DNA of 64,000 nt from Branchiostoma floridae (GCF_000003815.2 NC_049996.1:18198018-18262017); one strand, 5' to 3'. Counted from the stretch's first letter, positions 34,328 to 56,873 are shown. The notes: generated from the sequence alone by a model not told the origin. Program-made: numbers and translations.

Positions 34328-37300
34328 TTAGTCCTGTGAGCTGGAGTTGACCGTGGTGGCCGAGGCGGCAGGCTTGTCCAGAAAACTGTTCACCACTGAT
34401 GAGGAGGACCCTGTAGCCATGGCCAAGGGCATCTGGGACTAAAGAGGGGGGGGGGTGATATTACAAGTTAGAACTTAGAAGATGTTGGGAATTTTTCTAT
34501 CACCAAAACTAGTGAAGAACTTGGTTAATTTAAAAAATACAGTCATACAAATAAATACACTGTCACATACTAACAAATGTTACAACCAGTTATACCTTGA
34601 TAAGAAACGGGCTAAATTAACTTACTTTTAGTTTTAAAATCACAACGTAATACTAACAGGCTTGGCAAGTTATGGCAACTTACATGTACATGATCCCATG
34701 TTATCAATGTGTAAAACCTCAAGAATCAACCTTTCAAAACGCACTTACAGGTCACGTAATATACAATCATGTACTTGCAATCAAGGCAGGGCCATCGTTG
34801 CTGAGAAAGACTGTACAATACAAACATAGGCCAGTTGTGCCTATAAATATAGTAACAGCATTTCAGCATTGACACAAGGCTTGCTGATTCACTCATGCAG
34901 AGCAAGTGATGTAATATGCAGAGCAAGCAAGCAATCATATACAATATGCAGAGCTAGTGATGATAAGTGGTAGTGTACAGAGCAAGTGATAACAAGTTAT
35001 CATCACCAGAACATTAGTGATAACGATAAGTGGCAATATGCAGAGCAAGCGATAACGAAAGTTCCTACTAGTTATCAGCTGCGTCCAACCTCAGGGTTTG
35101 TACTGTTCGTTTTTAACCTCATCGATCGCCTGTATGCAAACAACACGATACATGCGCAGTGTGAGATGGTGCATGTAGTGGGAGCCCAGCAGTGTACATG
35201 CTACCTCAGGCAATACAGCATGAAACTATGTTGTCAGGTTATATGATTTGACTGAAACTTCTGGGCTACTGTCCTGGACTGGGTCTGCAGGCGAACAATA
35301 CACATGCGCTGTGTGGGATAGTGCACAGTGGGAGCCCAGTGTACATGTGTATATGCAACCTTAGGCAAAACAGAATGAGGCTGTGTTGGAAGGTATTATT
35401 TGACTGAAACATCTGGTAAACTGTCCTGCATTGGGTTTGTATACAAACTTGCAGGCACCAATGACCCAACGTACAGGAGTCATGTGTTCATGATATCACA
35501 CAACTGAAGTAATTGGGTCAGTGATTTTAAAGAAAGTCATAAGCTTAGTATAGGCATCAAGGTATATTTCTTAAATTCAGTTTTCTTGTGTTGGACTGAA
35601 TAAATGTTAAAACAGGTGCAGGATGCAACACCACTAATCCTGAAAGAGATGAAATGCAAATATTTTGGTGCAATGATGCAGTGCTGTGGAGTGCCACCAA
35701 AAGGACACACTGGTAAAATACCCAGGCAAATCTTCTCATAGAAGCTGTAAGGTCAGCCATCAATGAAATACTGCAACAGGGTAAATGGCACTCCACAGCA
35801 ACATTATTTCAGTTCTACAACAGCCCTACAGTTGCAACTATCAACAGCATGCAGCAAACAAGTCCTTTCTGGTCTTCACAACACAGCTTCTGGTATATTC
35901 ATAAGTATAACCTGTTGCATCCTTCCAGAGCTCATGTATGAATCCTTAACACACATAATACCGGGGTATATACAAAATATGTAATCTAAAAGCATATCTA
36001 TCAGGGGAAAACAGAATCAAGGTTAAAACTCTTCCAATTGCATTTGGCGTGCACTTTGGATATTGTGTTGCAATGGTAGACTAAAGTAAACATCTGAGTA
36101 TCAGCATGAAAATCTTACAGTAGGTTAAATTCTATCCCTTCCTATTATGATTTACACGTCCACAAACAATACTCACTTTAATTAAGATGCCTTTTAATTT
36201 CTCGTATGCAACATCCAAGTCATCATTGGTGATGATGTGTTGAAAATTTCCTGGTTTTAAACCTGAAAAGACAACAATTAATGGATGTTAGAGTTTACAT
36301 CGGTTAAGAAAGCTATATCCGCCCACTACTCAAAGGACTGTACCATTGGATGTAGCCTTCAACAAAGAAAGCAGCACATTTTTTCGGCCCGTTTTCGGAG
36401 GATTTCAGGGCCAAAAAGCAAAAGAGAAATCAGTCGGCATCATCAGCTAAATCTCTCCTGCATGGCAACTGGCAAAATCATTGGTTTGAGTACCTGATTG
36501 CACAGCATTTGAGCTGCTTATGATATACAACCCAATTGCACTCTATACATAACATCAAGAAGTAGAAGGTGTACTTTGGGAAACTGGGAACTAATGATTG
36601 TTTGTGGCATCACACTCAGGAGAATTCTCTGTTGTCACATCTACATTGCCATCTCACCATACTCCAGTTCATTCCTGGCTGCAGACAGTCTCTTCTGAAG
36701 AGCCTCCTCCGTCTCTGTTTTTCTGCTTCTCAGCCGCTTCTCCTGAAGGGCGTAAAACAACAATTTGTCAGTCAGTTTTATACTAGTTAGGGACTTAAAT
36801 ATATCTATAACAACCTAGGGTTACCAAAGAAATCTTTTGGAAGAGCCTTTAGCAAAATCTACATGAACTGTGACATAGATTCTGATAACTAAAATTTGTC
36901 TTTAACCAATTCTGTGGTCAAAGACAGGAACTAGCCACAATGTCTTTTGATTTTCATTTCCAAGATTTTCAATTTTCAAATTTGTTTTTCAACTTGTTTA
37001 TTGGCAGGACAACTTTCTTCAATAGAACCGCTAACATGCATTGGCATAATACCGGTCATAAGCCTTATACCGTCGATTAAAAATAGTGGAACTTAAAGAG
37101 ATCTACACATGCAACAATAGTTATTTCTGAGGTATGCACACTTCAGACATCTAGGTGTCAAATACATAATTTACAAAGCATCGATAACAATGCATTCGAA
37201 GACAACAAGGCCAAAAGTTTTCAGGTCATTTTCGGGGCAGGCGAGCTCGTCGTGGGACAAACACACTGTCACGTTCATCGCCAGATTTGTAGATAATAAT

Positions 37301-39800
37301 CACATGTGCTCAAGGCACAAGACGAGCATGATTCAACAGCAATCTTGAATTTCTTTTGGTGACCTACAACTCGTGTAAAAGTGCGAGGAACCGTTGCATA
37401 ATAGCCCGGATCTACGGCTGAATGGGTCAAATTGAACGTACGCCGCCATTTTCCCGCCATTTTTAATGCTACAGCCAGCAGTAAAGTTTTACGTCATAGC
37501 GGTTGTGACGGACCAAAATTAAATGAAAATTCTTGTCAGTATACGCCCATTTTCTCATGACTTTTTGTATGCTCATGCAGATTTTTGTTTTGTGCAACTA
37601 CTAACAGGAAAGAAAGGAACAACAGAGGATGAATAAAGGTACATAGCGGCAGTTAATTGTGCCGTGTTTCGTTCGACCGGTATAGTGCACCCCCTTCCAA
37701 CACGCGCCCGTTCTCCGTGCAATTCCGCGGTGTGTTCCAATTACGATATTATGTTTTTAGCAGGACCAGAGAGACAAAATATTTTTCACAGAAGAAGTGG
37801 CAAAGGTAAGCTGTAACTGTACAGCACGATGTAACTGGAGAAAATGATGCGTTGATCATTTGCCAAATTAGCATTGCTTGAGAAATTGCAGTAAACCGAC
37901 CGGTATTATGCCAATGGATGTTATACATAATGACAATCTTCTTTGACAATCTTCGTTCTACAATGGCCAAACATCATTTTCTTCTTCATTCATTACTCAC
38001 CAGCACATCTATACTGGGAGGCTTGATGAAGATGTAAACAGCCTCCAGACTGGCCTTCTTCACGTTCCTGACCCCCTGGGTGTCGATGTCCAGGATGGGG
38101 ATCACGTTGTTACTTTGTACCTCCTCAAGCGCCTTCTTACTGTGGGGGGAAACAGTGCTTTTTAGGTACTATCATCATTAAACTTAAGTTGTTTCTCAGA
38201 TTTCCAATCACAAATTATGAAGAAAAGTTAGAATAGAAACAAGAGTAGACTGTACAGTATCTCAGAACTTCACCGATAATTCTAGAGGCTGTAAAAAATC
38301 TATTGACATCTATATTTTAAAACGCCAAATAATAGATACTCGAGCAACTGGATACAATTTTGGGAACAATCAGACACCATCCGCTGTCTTTCGTCAGTAA
38401 CACTGACAAATGACAGCAGAATTGCTATCTGAAACATCTGACCATTTCCAAAATCATATCTGAGTTGCTTGAGTAAGTATTATTGAGTATCTTATCACCT
38501 GGATGACCTTCATTGACGTCTATGCTCTGTAGTAAAGCATGTCAGACCAGAGTCCAAACTTATTGGTGAGTCGCGGTAAATGACTTTTGTAGGGGGGTCT
38601 GGGGGCATCGACCCTCCATGGTGCAGAGTTTTTGATGGTTTTGAGTTAAAACAGTGCATTCTAAGGTATCCCAAGAGGCAAAAATACTGTTACAGATGTC
38701 ACAGTAGAAGGTTGTGACCACAGATGACCTGGTAGCCTCCCTGGTCAATCAGAATTTTATGCTTGTCAGAGGATTTTCTCCCCAAAATAGGGCGTCCAGG
38801 GGCATCAAATTTCTTGTTATTCTAAGAAAAGTGCATCCAGATGATGCGTTGACGAATGCCTGACTAAAAGCCTGCATACCAACCTTGTTCCATAAATGTT
38901 CCCAGAAAACTCGGCCCATTCCAGGAAGTCTCCCTGCTTGATGTTCTCCTGGAACTGGTCCCTGTTGATGAAGTGGTACTCTGGGAAAAACAAAATCGGT
39001 AGCAGAAATAATCAAATCTAAATATGAAAAAATTTTGTAATATACTGTGTATAGGCATTCACATGCCCAACCTGTGGCAGACTGTGCAGAAGTGAAGCGG
39101 GTTTAGTTGCACATCGCCGAGTCCATCTGTCAGTGAACTGATTGTCCGACAGGATGACAAGGACAAGAAGAAGAATAGGAATTCATAAAGAATGCATAAG
39201 TAACAGGTTGTTTGTTTGTTTATTTAGATCTCCATTAGAATGTACAACTGGCATGTAAATTCTATTCTTCCTGCATGGAGACCTAACAAAAGGTCATTGC
39301 TAACTACGGATTAGGTGTTATACTGGTAATAGTTTCCCCTTACCTCTTCCATTCAGCTCCCCTGGTCGAGGTTGTCTTGTGGTGTCTGCAGAGGAAGCAG
39401 AGAAGCCTGCTGAGTGCAATGTGACATAACAGCATTCGAAATGACTACAGTACAGTTTCACTAACTCCTAGCATTTAATTCTGGGATAAGCTGTCTTTGT
39501 TTTTATCTATCTATGGACAATATCATGATGTGGCAGAGACTGTCATTCTCTAATAGGACTGTTTAGCCAAAGTCGAAGCTGTAGGGCTGATATCTATTAA
39601 GCTTTTGCCATTGTCATTATTGACCGAAGGTGGCCATATGAATCTGGAAGAGATTGATGTAACACCCTACTACAGTGTGTATACCCACGTGAGACGCTGA
39701 GCTGGAAGACCCCCGGGAACTCCTTGAGGAGTTTGTTGTAGAGCGTGGACTTGCCGCTGCCGGAGGGGCCGCAGATCACCACAGGTCGGGGCAGCGCCAT
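34328..39800 (-). CDS. GUK1: Guanylate kinase
   Basis: Guanylate kinase transfers phosphate from ATP to GMP to give GDP and ADP in purine nucleotide metabolism, usually in the cytosol. Coding exons 39800-39689, 39385-39344, 38980-38884, 38139-38001, 36742-36658, 36262-36177 and 34438-34328 sum to 672 nt (223 residues). Visible motifs are the P-loop GPSGSGKST (residues 11-19), SVSHTTRQPRPGE (GMP-binding Arg), FLEWAEFSGNIYGTS (GMP-binding Glu and Tyr), the Walker B-like ILDIDTQGVRNVK, and the lid RLRSRKTETEEALQKRL. Vertebrate GUK1 has about 198 residues, and the extra is a Ser/Thr-rich tail (SQMPLAMATGSSSS...) encoded alone by the last exon. The ATG at 39800 matches the short cytosolic start. 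The exon itself begins at an acceptor near 39834 and stays open upstream, so a longer N-terminal form from an unseen exon is possible. It is tail-to-tail with TSFM. Confidence 0.95.
35075..35460 (+). repeat. Two-copy tandem duplication of about 185 bp in a GUK1 intron
   Basis: Both units share ACATGCGC(A/T)GTGTG followed by GTGGGAGCCCAG and GTGTACATG. An adjoining stretch (34900-35060) has simple repeats of GCAGAGCAAGTGAT. Confidence 0.65.
38341..38475. repeat. Foldback of the AGCAACTGGATATGATTTTGG repeat
   Basis: GAGCAACTGGATACAATTTTGGGAACA at the left faces its diverged inverse (TCCAAAATCATATCTGAGTTGCT) at the right. Single arms of the same repeat occur at 42556, 42695, 51058 and 61640. 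It lies in a GUK1 intron. Confidence 0.6.
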
Positions 39801-40261
39801 GCCAGGTACGTACGTACGCAGGAACAAACGGGCTGGAACACAGGTCACAGGTCAAATGATATATCCAAAAATTAGCTTGCTAAAATCTACTGCTAAACAA
39901 GAGATTTTTCTGCACGATAATAAAACTTGGAAAGGGTACGTAATCAGGAATAAACGGGCTGAAAAACACACAGGTGCAAAGGTCAAATGTTTTATCGACT
40001 AAGGTGCGGTCACATAGGTCAAGCGATCGTCGTTCAGCTTTGATGCCATAAGATTTTCAAAAAGGCCCTAACAGAACCAGCCACTGACATGGATCCAAAA
40101 CAGCATTTTGTGTACCAAGACAGTTGAACTTTGCTGAAGATGTACATTTCTGTCCGCCAAAATGCCCGTAGTTAGCAATCGTATGAAATCGCACGGCCTA
40201 TGTGACTACAGCTGCTGTAACCTGTGAACTTCAAAGTTGTAAGTCACTTGTAATCAGTTCT

Positions 40262-40430
40262 TAGGAACAACTCTAACCGAAGCTTTGTATTTTCACTTGA
40301 GTGAAGTGAGGAAAGTTGTGCTAAGTGCCTTAAATGCCAAGGGCACAAGATCGGTGGCACATTCACGGATTCAAACCCAGAACCCCTTTTATGAATCCAA
40401 CACCCTGCCGATTGCGCCACACGACTTTTC
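40262..40430 (-). mobile_element. Class I tRNA-derived SINE, decayed copy
   Basis: B box decayed to GGGTTTGAATCC; the tail GGCACTTAGCACAACTTTCC matches the copy at 46509. It lies upstream of GUK1. Confidence 0.65.
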
Positions 40431-41146
40431 ACTGCATCTCAGGTTTGCTAGCATGATTAAATCTCACTTATAGCAGCCCGCCTAACATCCGCCGGCCAGT
40501 TACAGCCCCGGACAGCAGAGTTTGTGTTACACATACTAAAGGTTTGCCATTACAAAGGACATGCCATACTGACCTTGGGAATGAAAACTTCCCTCCCAGG
40601 GACTGCAGCCTATGCCAGATACCCTCAGGTTTTAGAAGGCTTTTCGATTGATTCTCTGGAAACGTTAAGTACCCATACACCCATTAGACTAAGAGGCTAT
40701 CCCAGCTGAGAGCACGGCTCCACTGAGACTAACAGCCATTACCAGCTCATCCCCACACTAATGTGGCATGGAGAAACACTTTACAAGGCTTGTTTTCCAC
40801 ATGTGTCAAAGTCCTTCAATGTTAGAAGGTTTAGAAGACTCTATACAGGGCAGGTCTAGGTTAAGATATTGTTTGTCATAACAAAGTGTCAAAACACAGT
40901 CTCAAATGTTCTGTCTTATGCTCAGTGATGCAAGAAGCAGTGACTCAAGATTTTGGGTTGCTTCAGTAACTGTTTTCTTGTGTTATATTTGTAATCATGT
41001 TATCTCTCTGCTTGGAGAATAAGATATTACACGGATTTTTAAAAGGAGTAACAAAGGTTGATGCTCCCCCATGCCCTGACCATACCACCCCTTACCCTGG
41101 GGAGTTTAAGATACTCTGACAAGCATGAAATCTTAATTGACCATGG

Positions 41147-41470
41147 CAGGGATAAACAAGTCCACTAGCCCTATTGTCCAGGGCAAGTGAAAGTGCTGTT
41201 CGGGCAAGTGCATGTCCTACCCCACTTGTCCGATCGGGTAAGTAAGATTTTTCCATCGATTTTAGTGCAATTTTGATATACTTGTTACTTTTTACAGTCA
41301 TGACATCAAGCAATTGTCTACAGAGAATTCCATTGCTGGAAGTGAAAATGCATATACTAGTAACAGTGACATTTGAATTTTGGGCAAGTGAAAAATTTTT
41401 TCGGGCAAGTACATTTTTTATGTGTTTGCCCGATAGGACAAGTGGATTTTAGAAAACTTGTTCAACCCTG
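41147..41470. mobile_element. CAGGG-type transposon (GGGCAAGT subfamily), copy 2
   Basis: Reverse-oriented relative of the element at 18296: it starts CAGGGATAAACAAG and ends CTTGTTCAACCCTG. The flanks CATGG and CAGGG match in four of five bases. A stretch of about 60 codons open on the minus strand is shared almost exactly with the 18296 copy, reflecting recent descent rather than a gene. Confidence 0.82.
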
Positions 41471-42533
41471 CAGGGATGCTACTACTTGTACTAGCCTAAG
41501 GTTACATATGTACAGTCTTAAAACTGTGACCTGTCTGACAGAACATTTGTCCCTCAGGAAGCCTTAGAGTACTAAATAAGATTCCTGGAAGGGGGCATCC
41601 CCATCTGTACCCCCTTCAAGTTCAACCCCATTGCCCGCTAGGTCACTCCACTTAATCGCAGTGCTCTCCTAGACACCTCCATGGATACTGATTCTTCCAT
41701 AGACATGAAGTTTACCTCAGTCTGTACCAGCTGGAAGATTCTCATGGGGCTCGATTCTCCCCCTGACAACTGCCAGGTCTGCTGAAATATGCTTGCCAAT
41801 CTTAATTTGTCTGGAACGAGTCTATGGATTATTTTTTTACATCGACCACAACCTCAGTCTGTTACCGCAACAACTTTCCAAGTAGAGTTTGATGGTGAAA
41901 ATTGTGATCTTTTGCTTATATGCCGTCTTTTTCTGTCAGCTATCCCCGCCTTGTCTTTTGAGGCTCCGATCGGCAGCAGAGGTTGCTGGGGATAGCTTAC
42001 AAACTAGACTTTAACCCCTGCCCACCCTACATCTGCTATAAAGAATACAAATTTAGTGCACAGATAGTTAAGTGTGGACAAACTTAAGGACTCCACAAAA
42101 TTTGAGCCTCAGAATGTATAAGAAACAGTGTTTCAGAGAATTTTAAAATTTTCCATGGAAGGATTTCCCCAGACCCCCTACAGTACTTGTATCTGCCTCA
42201 CCTGCCACATGGTAAGAAATTTGGACCCACTTTGACAAAACCCTAGCTAAAAGCCTGATACTACACATACATGTACAAGGTACTGAAAGGCCTTCCATTG
42301 AGGTAGAACACAATTGAAATGTCAGTTCCAGTTGGCACTGTGTCACCAAGAGCTGACTGCTGTACACACACACACCTCTACACTTCATTCATCGCAACTT
42401 TAGAGAGAAGCGGACTGCATTTTGTCTGCCCGCTGACAGGGTTATCAGTTCATTGTTCTGTTCATTAGTGTACAATAGGAACAGATGGGGCCACAGTTAT
42501 AGTTATGATAACTTATACAGCCTGAACATGAAT

Positions 42534-42785
42534 TATCCAAAAAGCTGAGTTACTCAAACAACTGGATGTGATTTTGGAAACATGAATGACTTCCTCACTA
42601 TTGTGGCTCTTGGTCTTACTAAGTAAGCATAACAATACCACAACTGAATCATGAAACCAAAACTGATCATGAATGACCCAAAAAGCTGAGTTACTCAAGC
42701 AATGGATATGATTTTGGAAACATGAATGACTTCCGCACAACTGTACATATGGCTCTTACTAATCATAACAATACCACAACTGGCA
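42534..42785 (+). repeat. Two-copy tandem duplication of about 135 bp
   Basis: Both units contain CCAAAAAGCTGAGTTACTCAA, then TGATTTTGGAAACATGAATG and CATAACAATACCACAACTG. The second starts near 42669. Confidence 0.8.
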
Positions 42786-43090
42786 AAACCTGTGGTCTTA
42801 CAACAATAAGGAATGAAAGACAATCTACTGTATGCAAAACACAGGCCCACAACACAGCTGTGATTGTACTGTATTACAAAAGTGCAATGACAGGACAGGA
42901 CAAGTCTATCATTGTATCAATACATTTGTTGAGAAGCAGTTCAGGGTCACTGATAATTTATGGACAATCTCTTGGTCAATTTTACACTCAACAAATCTCT
43001 TTATTCATGAATGTCACCTGGGATTAAGAAAATACGAAATTGCAATTGATCATCTACCTAAGGGCCATCTTTAGTGACAGCACTAACCAC

Positions 43091-43195
43091 TAGCCTGGGT
43101 ACCATCCGTATTCTACCGGGGCTCCTTACACTTGCTATTTAGGGAAGTGAGTGTAAGGAGCCCCGGTAGAAATATAAAGGATGGTACCCAGGCTA
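43091..43195. mobile_element. 105-bp palindromic MITE with 8-bp target duplication
   Basis: Inverted arms of about 45 bp (TAGCCTGGGTACCATCC ... GGATGGTACCCAGGCTA) surround a short loop. CTAACCAC is present on both sides. A damaged half-copy begins at 45907 (TAGCCTGGGTGCTATCC). Confidence 0.88.
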
Positions 43196-43649
43196 CTAAC
43201 CACAGCAGAGATGGGGATATGAAAGCTTCTTTTGAAACCTTTATGACACTAAACAATCAGACAACAAAGCTCGCATCAAAATGGACACATGGGCTGAATA
43301 GGGAAGAGCAATTAAACCTGGAAACTGGTCACATTACTGGTGGTCCTGTCCAAAAAAAAATCACGTACATGGCTCAGCCAGAAATGGGAATACAAACACA
43401 CACGTCATCCTGTGCACATCAGCTTATGATTTTTACTGTATGATTCATAGTTGCAAGTTGGTACCCCTGGGTACTACACAAATACGAATTACAAAGGAAA
43501 TCAAATGCAGCATCATCTATCAAACATTATATCAAAGGCACATAGTCTTTCAGCCTCACCGGTCTCTCACTACAAACGTTAACAATAACATGGCTTCAGC
43601 ATTCACTACATCGTATGGATCCTAAAAGGAAATCACTAATGCCTCAACC

Positions 43650-43975
43650 CAGGGTTAAACAAATTTTCTAAAATTTACTTGTCCTATCGGGCAAGTACAT
43701 TGAAAATTCACCAAACCAACTTTTCACTTGCCCAAAATTTCAATGCCATATTTTTTGCGGGTTCACTAATAAATTACGGGATTAGTCTGATAACTAAGAC
43801 CATTTCAGAGGTTTTTGTGCCTCTTTACTTGACAATAAACTGGAGAAAAACAACAACAAAAGCCTCAGCACATGCAACTGGCAAGGATTTAGTGGGAAGG
43901 GGTTGCACATGCACAAGCATGATAGGCACTTTCACTTGTCCGGGACAATCGGACTAGTGGACTTGTCCAACCCTG
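43650..43975. mobile_element. CAGGG-type transposon (GGGCAAGT subfamily), copy 3
   Basis: Termini CAGGGTTAAACAA and TTGTCCAACCCTG, with a CAACC duplication on both sides. The middle differs from the other two copies, while the outer 90 bases on each side agree. Confidence 0.85.
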
Positions 43976-43999
43976 CAACCACTTTCACTTTCTACTATT

Positions 44000-46500
44000 C
44001 ATTCACGCCATAACAGTTACTATCAATACAAATATACAACAAAACCTTATAGCTTAAATACACGTTACACAGTACCCCAACTTCCTTTAACAGTGAAACA
44101 TCTAGCTGCTACTGCTCCCGATACATCTGCCCAATTCTCCACACATTCCTATTCAGCCCTTTGGGTTGCCAGACAACACGGGCCCCAAAAAGTAAACCTT
44201 CCATATCCTCCACATGTACACATATGCCTGGTCCTGTAATGCCTTAAATAATTCAAGAAGAATCAAATCAGGAGAGACTAGTTAACAGCACTACTGGAAA
44301 CTCACCTGTGAATAAAAGAATGCAGGTCTTTCCTGAACAACTTGCACAACTACAAGTGTTATTCACCTGAAGAGTATGCCAGTCTACAGAATATCCACCT
44401 TTTATATGTAGTCTGTCAGCTGCAGATGATGATGGGAATGAATGGACTGTACCACTTCTACATGAGGGGGAGGTGATAGGTTGTTATCTAATCTGTTTGC
44501 GTGATCATTTAAAAATATTTTGAAGCTTATTGCTACTTACGGCTATTTTAGTGTCTTAAAGAGTTTTAAGAAATGTAAGATCTTGATATTAAAGTCAGTA
44601 TAGATTTAGATGTCTAATTGTAATAATTAGTTTTATCTGAATATTTCATGACAGATCCCCCTCATACACATTACAATATTAATAGGATGTCCTAATTGGA
44701 AATTCCCCATGACGTCAACTGTAACTGAGGGAAAGACCAAGCCAATCCTGGCAATCTCTAATCTAACGTTATGTGATGTAATGGGGAAACTGAAAGTGAA
44801 AGCAGTTGATTAAGTTATAGTTGTTCTTGGTTGGGAAAAACAGAAAAGCTTATTAATAAGCATATTATAGATAAAAATTCATGCTAAAATGATACCTAAC
44901 ACAAGTAGATCTAACACTAATAAAACAGTGGAATCAAACAGAAAAGTCAACAGAAAAAAAAATGATCACTTTTCTGGTCTAGGGGAAAAGATCACCATCT
45001 AGAAGAAAGATATGAAAATCAAGAAAATTTGATGTGTTACTTTTTGTCAGTCCCAATTGGACACATATACCTTGTTCATAATAGCTTCTTTGAAAGACAG
45101 AAGGTACCAGTATTCCCTTATAATATCATAACTTGTATCTAGTTGTAGTGTTGTAATATTGAGGGTTAAGAATTGTCTTAAAACAGCCTAGATGGAAGTA
45201 CTAGTAAGAACAAGAAAGGAGCTGAGCACCAGGCAGTCCTGTCCTAATGAGTCTGTAATTCACTAGTAGTAGTACCATAGGGACTTCATTATCCATTAAT
45301 GCTGTACATTGGGTAATCCACCTGAGCACATGGCTGACACGGTAAGTTACAGGACAGTAAGTTTGAAAGTCAAACCAAGGATAGAGTTGTACAGATCTGT
45401 AAGTGTAAGATACAGATTGTGGCCATGAGCAGATACAAAATTTGAACACACAACTACAAAAGGGGAAATGATATCCTGGTGGTTTCATATTAGTAATTTC
45501 ACAGTCACCTCCTTGCCACGACTCAAAACCACCTTTGTAAAACCCTGTATGGCAGTTGAACTAGTACTGTCAACACTACTTTCTCCCCAAAATTAAATTA
45601 AAACCCTGTAAACATTTCACATTTTACCGTAATTACTGAGTACTATACGATCGTTTGGAGCTCTGTTTGCAGTTGGTGACTGTTGACTGACATATATATA
45701 TATATCATACAGTATAAATCATACAAAAGATTTAAATCTTGATATAAAAACTTGAGTGACATGTGTTACCACATACCAGTAGCCACCTGTACAATGTTGT
45801 AGCATCACCTGGAGTAATTAGTATCAACTGACAGCAGTGACGTGTTATAGTATGTGCGTCATACAAAACTGGTACTGCAACTTTTAAAGTACTGGTACTA
45901 AGTGGTAGCCTGGGTGCTATCCCATTTACTACCAGGACTCTTATACTTAAGCTTGGTTCCCTAGAATTTTAGTAGAAAAAACCTTTCTCTAGCCAGTAAG
46001 GTGAATCAACAAATAGAGTTTTATGAGCTCACTGCAAACTAACTGTGAATTTGAAGTCTGCCTTACAACTTCATTTACAATACTGTGTTTGCTTTATTGT
46101 CGAGTATAGCAATCAACTCCATACGCCATGTCACTGTTAGTACTAGTAGTAGGTCGTTTATTTTGTACTTTTGTAAGGTTTTCTGTAAGATTTTGAAATG
46201 CCCTTCATCCTACTCCTAGTACAGTTTATATTGTTTTTCTGTGCTTCCTGTTTCTGAATAGGCTGATTCATTATTACTATTAGCTAATGATACCCTTCTT
46301 TCGCTTCCAGTTCCAATTTAAATTAGTGTCATATTACAACTGATGCTCAAGTCCTTTGAACTTTATATAGATTACTCCTAAGTTGGCCTGACACTGACAG
46401 ACATTTACCGCAGCCAGCGAAAACACGTGTATACAGACTACCTACCATCCTTTCTTTCTTTCTTCCGATCATTTTCTTATTGATTGTAGCACAGTCTTTA
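44000..46500. other. Non-coding AT-rich stretch between GUK1 and BECN1
   Basis: Holds the damaged half-MITE at 45907 and a short TA run at 45690. No gene or splice-flanked coding block is seen. A GUK1 leader exon may lie here or up to 47200, but I cannot place it. Confidence 0.5.
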
Positions 46501-46508
46501 TTTAACGT

Positions 46509-46683
46509 CTTATCTGAGGAACATCCCTAGCCAAAGCTAGGTACTCATTTTCATCTGAGTAAAGTGGGGAAAGTCGTGTAAAGTGCCTTTCCAAGGACAC
46601 AAGATTGGTGACACGGTAGGGTTCGAACTCGGGACCAGTTTCGGGCCTGAGCCCAACGCGTTGCCGCTGCGCCACCGATCCCA
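46509..46683 (-). mobile_element. Class I tRNA-derived SINE, best copy
   Basis: On the minus strand GGATCGGTGGCGCAGCGG (A box) and GAGTTCGAACCC (B box) are followed by a shared tail containing GGCACTTTACACGACTTTCC. Related, more decayed copies lie at 40262-40430 and 30958-31110. Confidence 0.75.
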
Positions 46684-47699
46684 AAAGGTACCAAGTTGGT
46701 AAGTGCTACAGGTGATCGGATAACCATATGGCGTTATATAAACAAAGGTAAACATTTAGACTTGACACCGATGACAATTTTCTACCAATATAAATTAATT
46801 TTACCTAGCATCTACTACAGCTGGCCTGATAGTTGCCAGGGTGGGGTCATTAACCCCAGAGATTTCGGTACCAAGTTGGTACAAAGTACAGAGGATCAGA
46901 AGACCGAGTTCTAGTAACGTTATGTAAGCAAAGGGGAAGGTTTAAACTTTGAACTGATGATAGTTTCGACCATGCCATGTTTTCCGTTGCTACGTTTGCA
47001 GACGTCACTTCTACCTGGTTTCTAGAGTACGGTTTTGAATCTGGCGGGAAAGTTAGCCTTCCAGTGACAACACTGCCCTTTCTAAGACATTGTTTTTATC
47101 TTAAGGAATTCAAAAAGTACTGAAAAGTCACAATTTCTCACCTGTGGATCTCACCTGACCGGACAAACCACGACACAACACAAACATTCCTTGACCTGCT
47201 TTTGACCTCTTGAATTTGAAATTAGTCCGCTGACGTGATGCGTCAGGAAAGTAGTGCGGATTTAAGACGTTCCTGCAAGGAACTTCGCTGCGTCTTCGAT
47301 GAATCTACGGTGTTCTTGCTGTACTTTAAGAAATATGAATGAAATTTTCAGGACGAGTCATAACGCACATGGCCGTCGGAAATTATGCAAGGTCACTATT
47401 TATGGCCATTACCCATATTCACCCGCGATAGGAGTGTGAATGGAGTTTACCATAATCTTTGATTTACGTTAACTATAATTTTATGTATAAGTGGACGTAA
47501 TCTTTCGACACCCAAATGCCCAAAAGTTTAAGTAAAATTGTATTCTTCTTCACTACCGTTTATTAAGCAGCAAGTTGACGTGGAAGTCTAGTTTGAATGA
47601 AATCCATGTTCTTGGAAAATTCCATTTACACCCTAAAATTGAGCAGTCTCAAAACTGCAGTCCTGAAACTTGAGAAAGGAAAATTTGTGCGGTAAAAAC

Positions 47700-47962
47700 A
47701 AACTTTGATTGCCCTTTTACCGTATATGTAGCGTTTTTACCGCCACCACGGTCAGATCTCCATCATCTTCTACCTTCAGTGTCAATTTTTAAACAGTTGA
47801 CAGGAAAACTGGAGTTGATCCGACGGATTTGTTTGGATTTCCCTGCACTACTGTGGGGAGGGGGGCGACCGTAACGAAACTGTGATCTCATCAGACACTT
47901 ACGGATCATGACAAGCCATCTCTCGGCTATACCGTAAGACTGACAGAAATCAGACGACAGTC
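47700..47962 (+). promoter_or_regulatory. Probable BECN1 promoter and 5'UTR
   Basis: The sequence before the BECN1 ATG turns GC-rich from about 47860 and contains GGGGAGGGGGGCGACC. No TATA box is seen. The transcription start cannot be placed from sequence alone. Confidence 0.35.
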
Positions 47963-56638
<8,676 letters not shown>

Positions 56639-56867
56639 CCCTGTCTGTGTTTCATCCAAAATCTGTATGGGTGTTTTCATCATAGCTTACCCATGAAAGC
56701 TATTGTTTTAGGACACTTTTGGGCCCATATTGGCCTAAGATTTGAACTACTGAATTGAACAAACTGAACCCTAAGTAGTCTTTTTTCTTGAACACATTTA
56801 AGATATTGTTCATTTGAATTTGCTGTCATAAGAATCTGTCATATGCCCTTTTGAGGCATGAAGGTGC

Positions 56868-56873
56868 AATAAA
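56868..56873 (+). terminator. BECN1 polyadenylation signal AATAAA
   Basis: GCAATAAATGATTGTTCT follows 230 bases after the BECN1 stop codon with a T-rich stretch directly behind it. A second AATAAA lies at about 57364. Confidence 0.65.

Noticed and set aside
46600..46683. Possible functional tRNA gene
   Set aside because: A and B boxes are present, but the acceptor stem and anticodon arm do not fold, and the shared tail marks it as a SINE.
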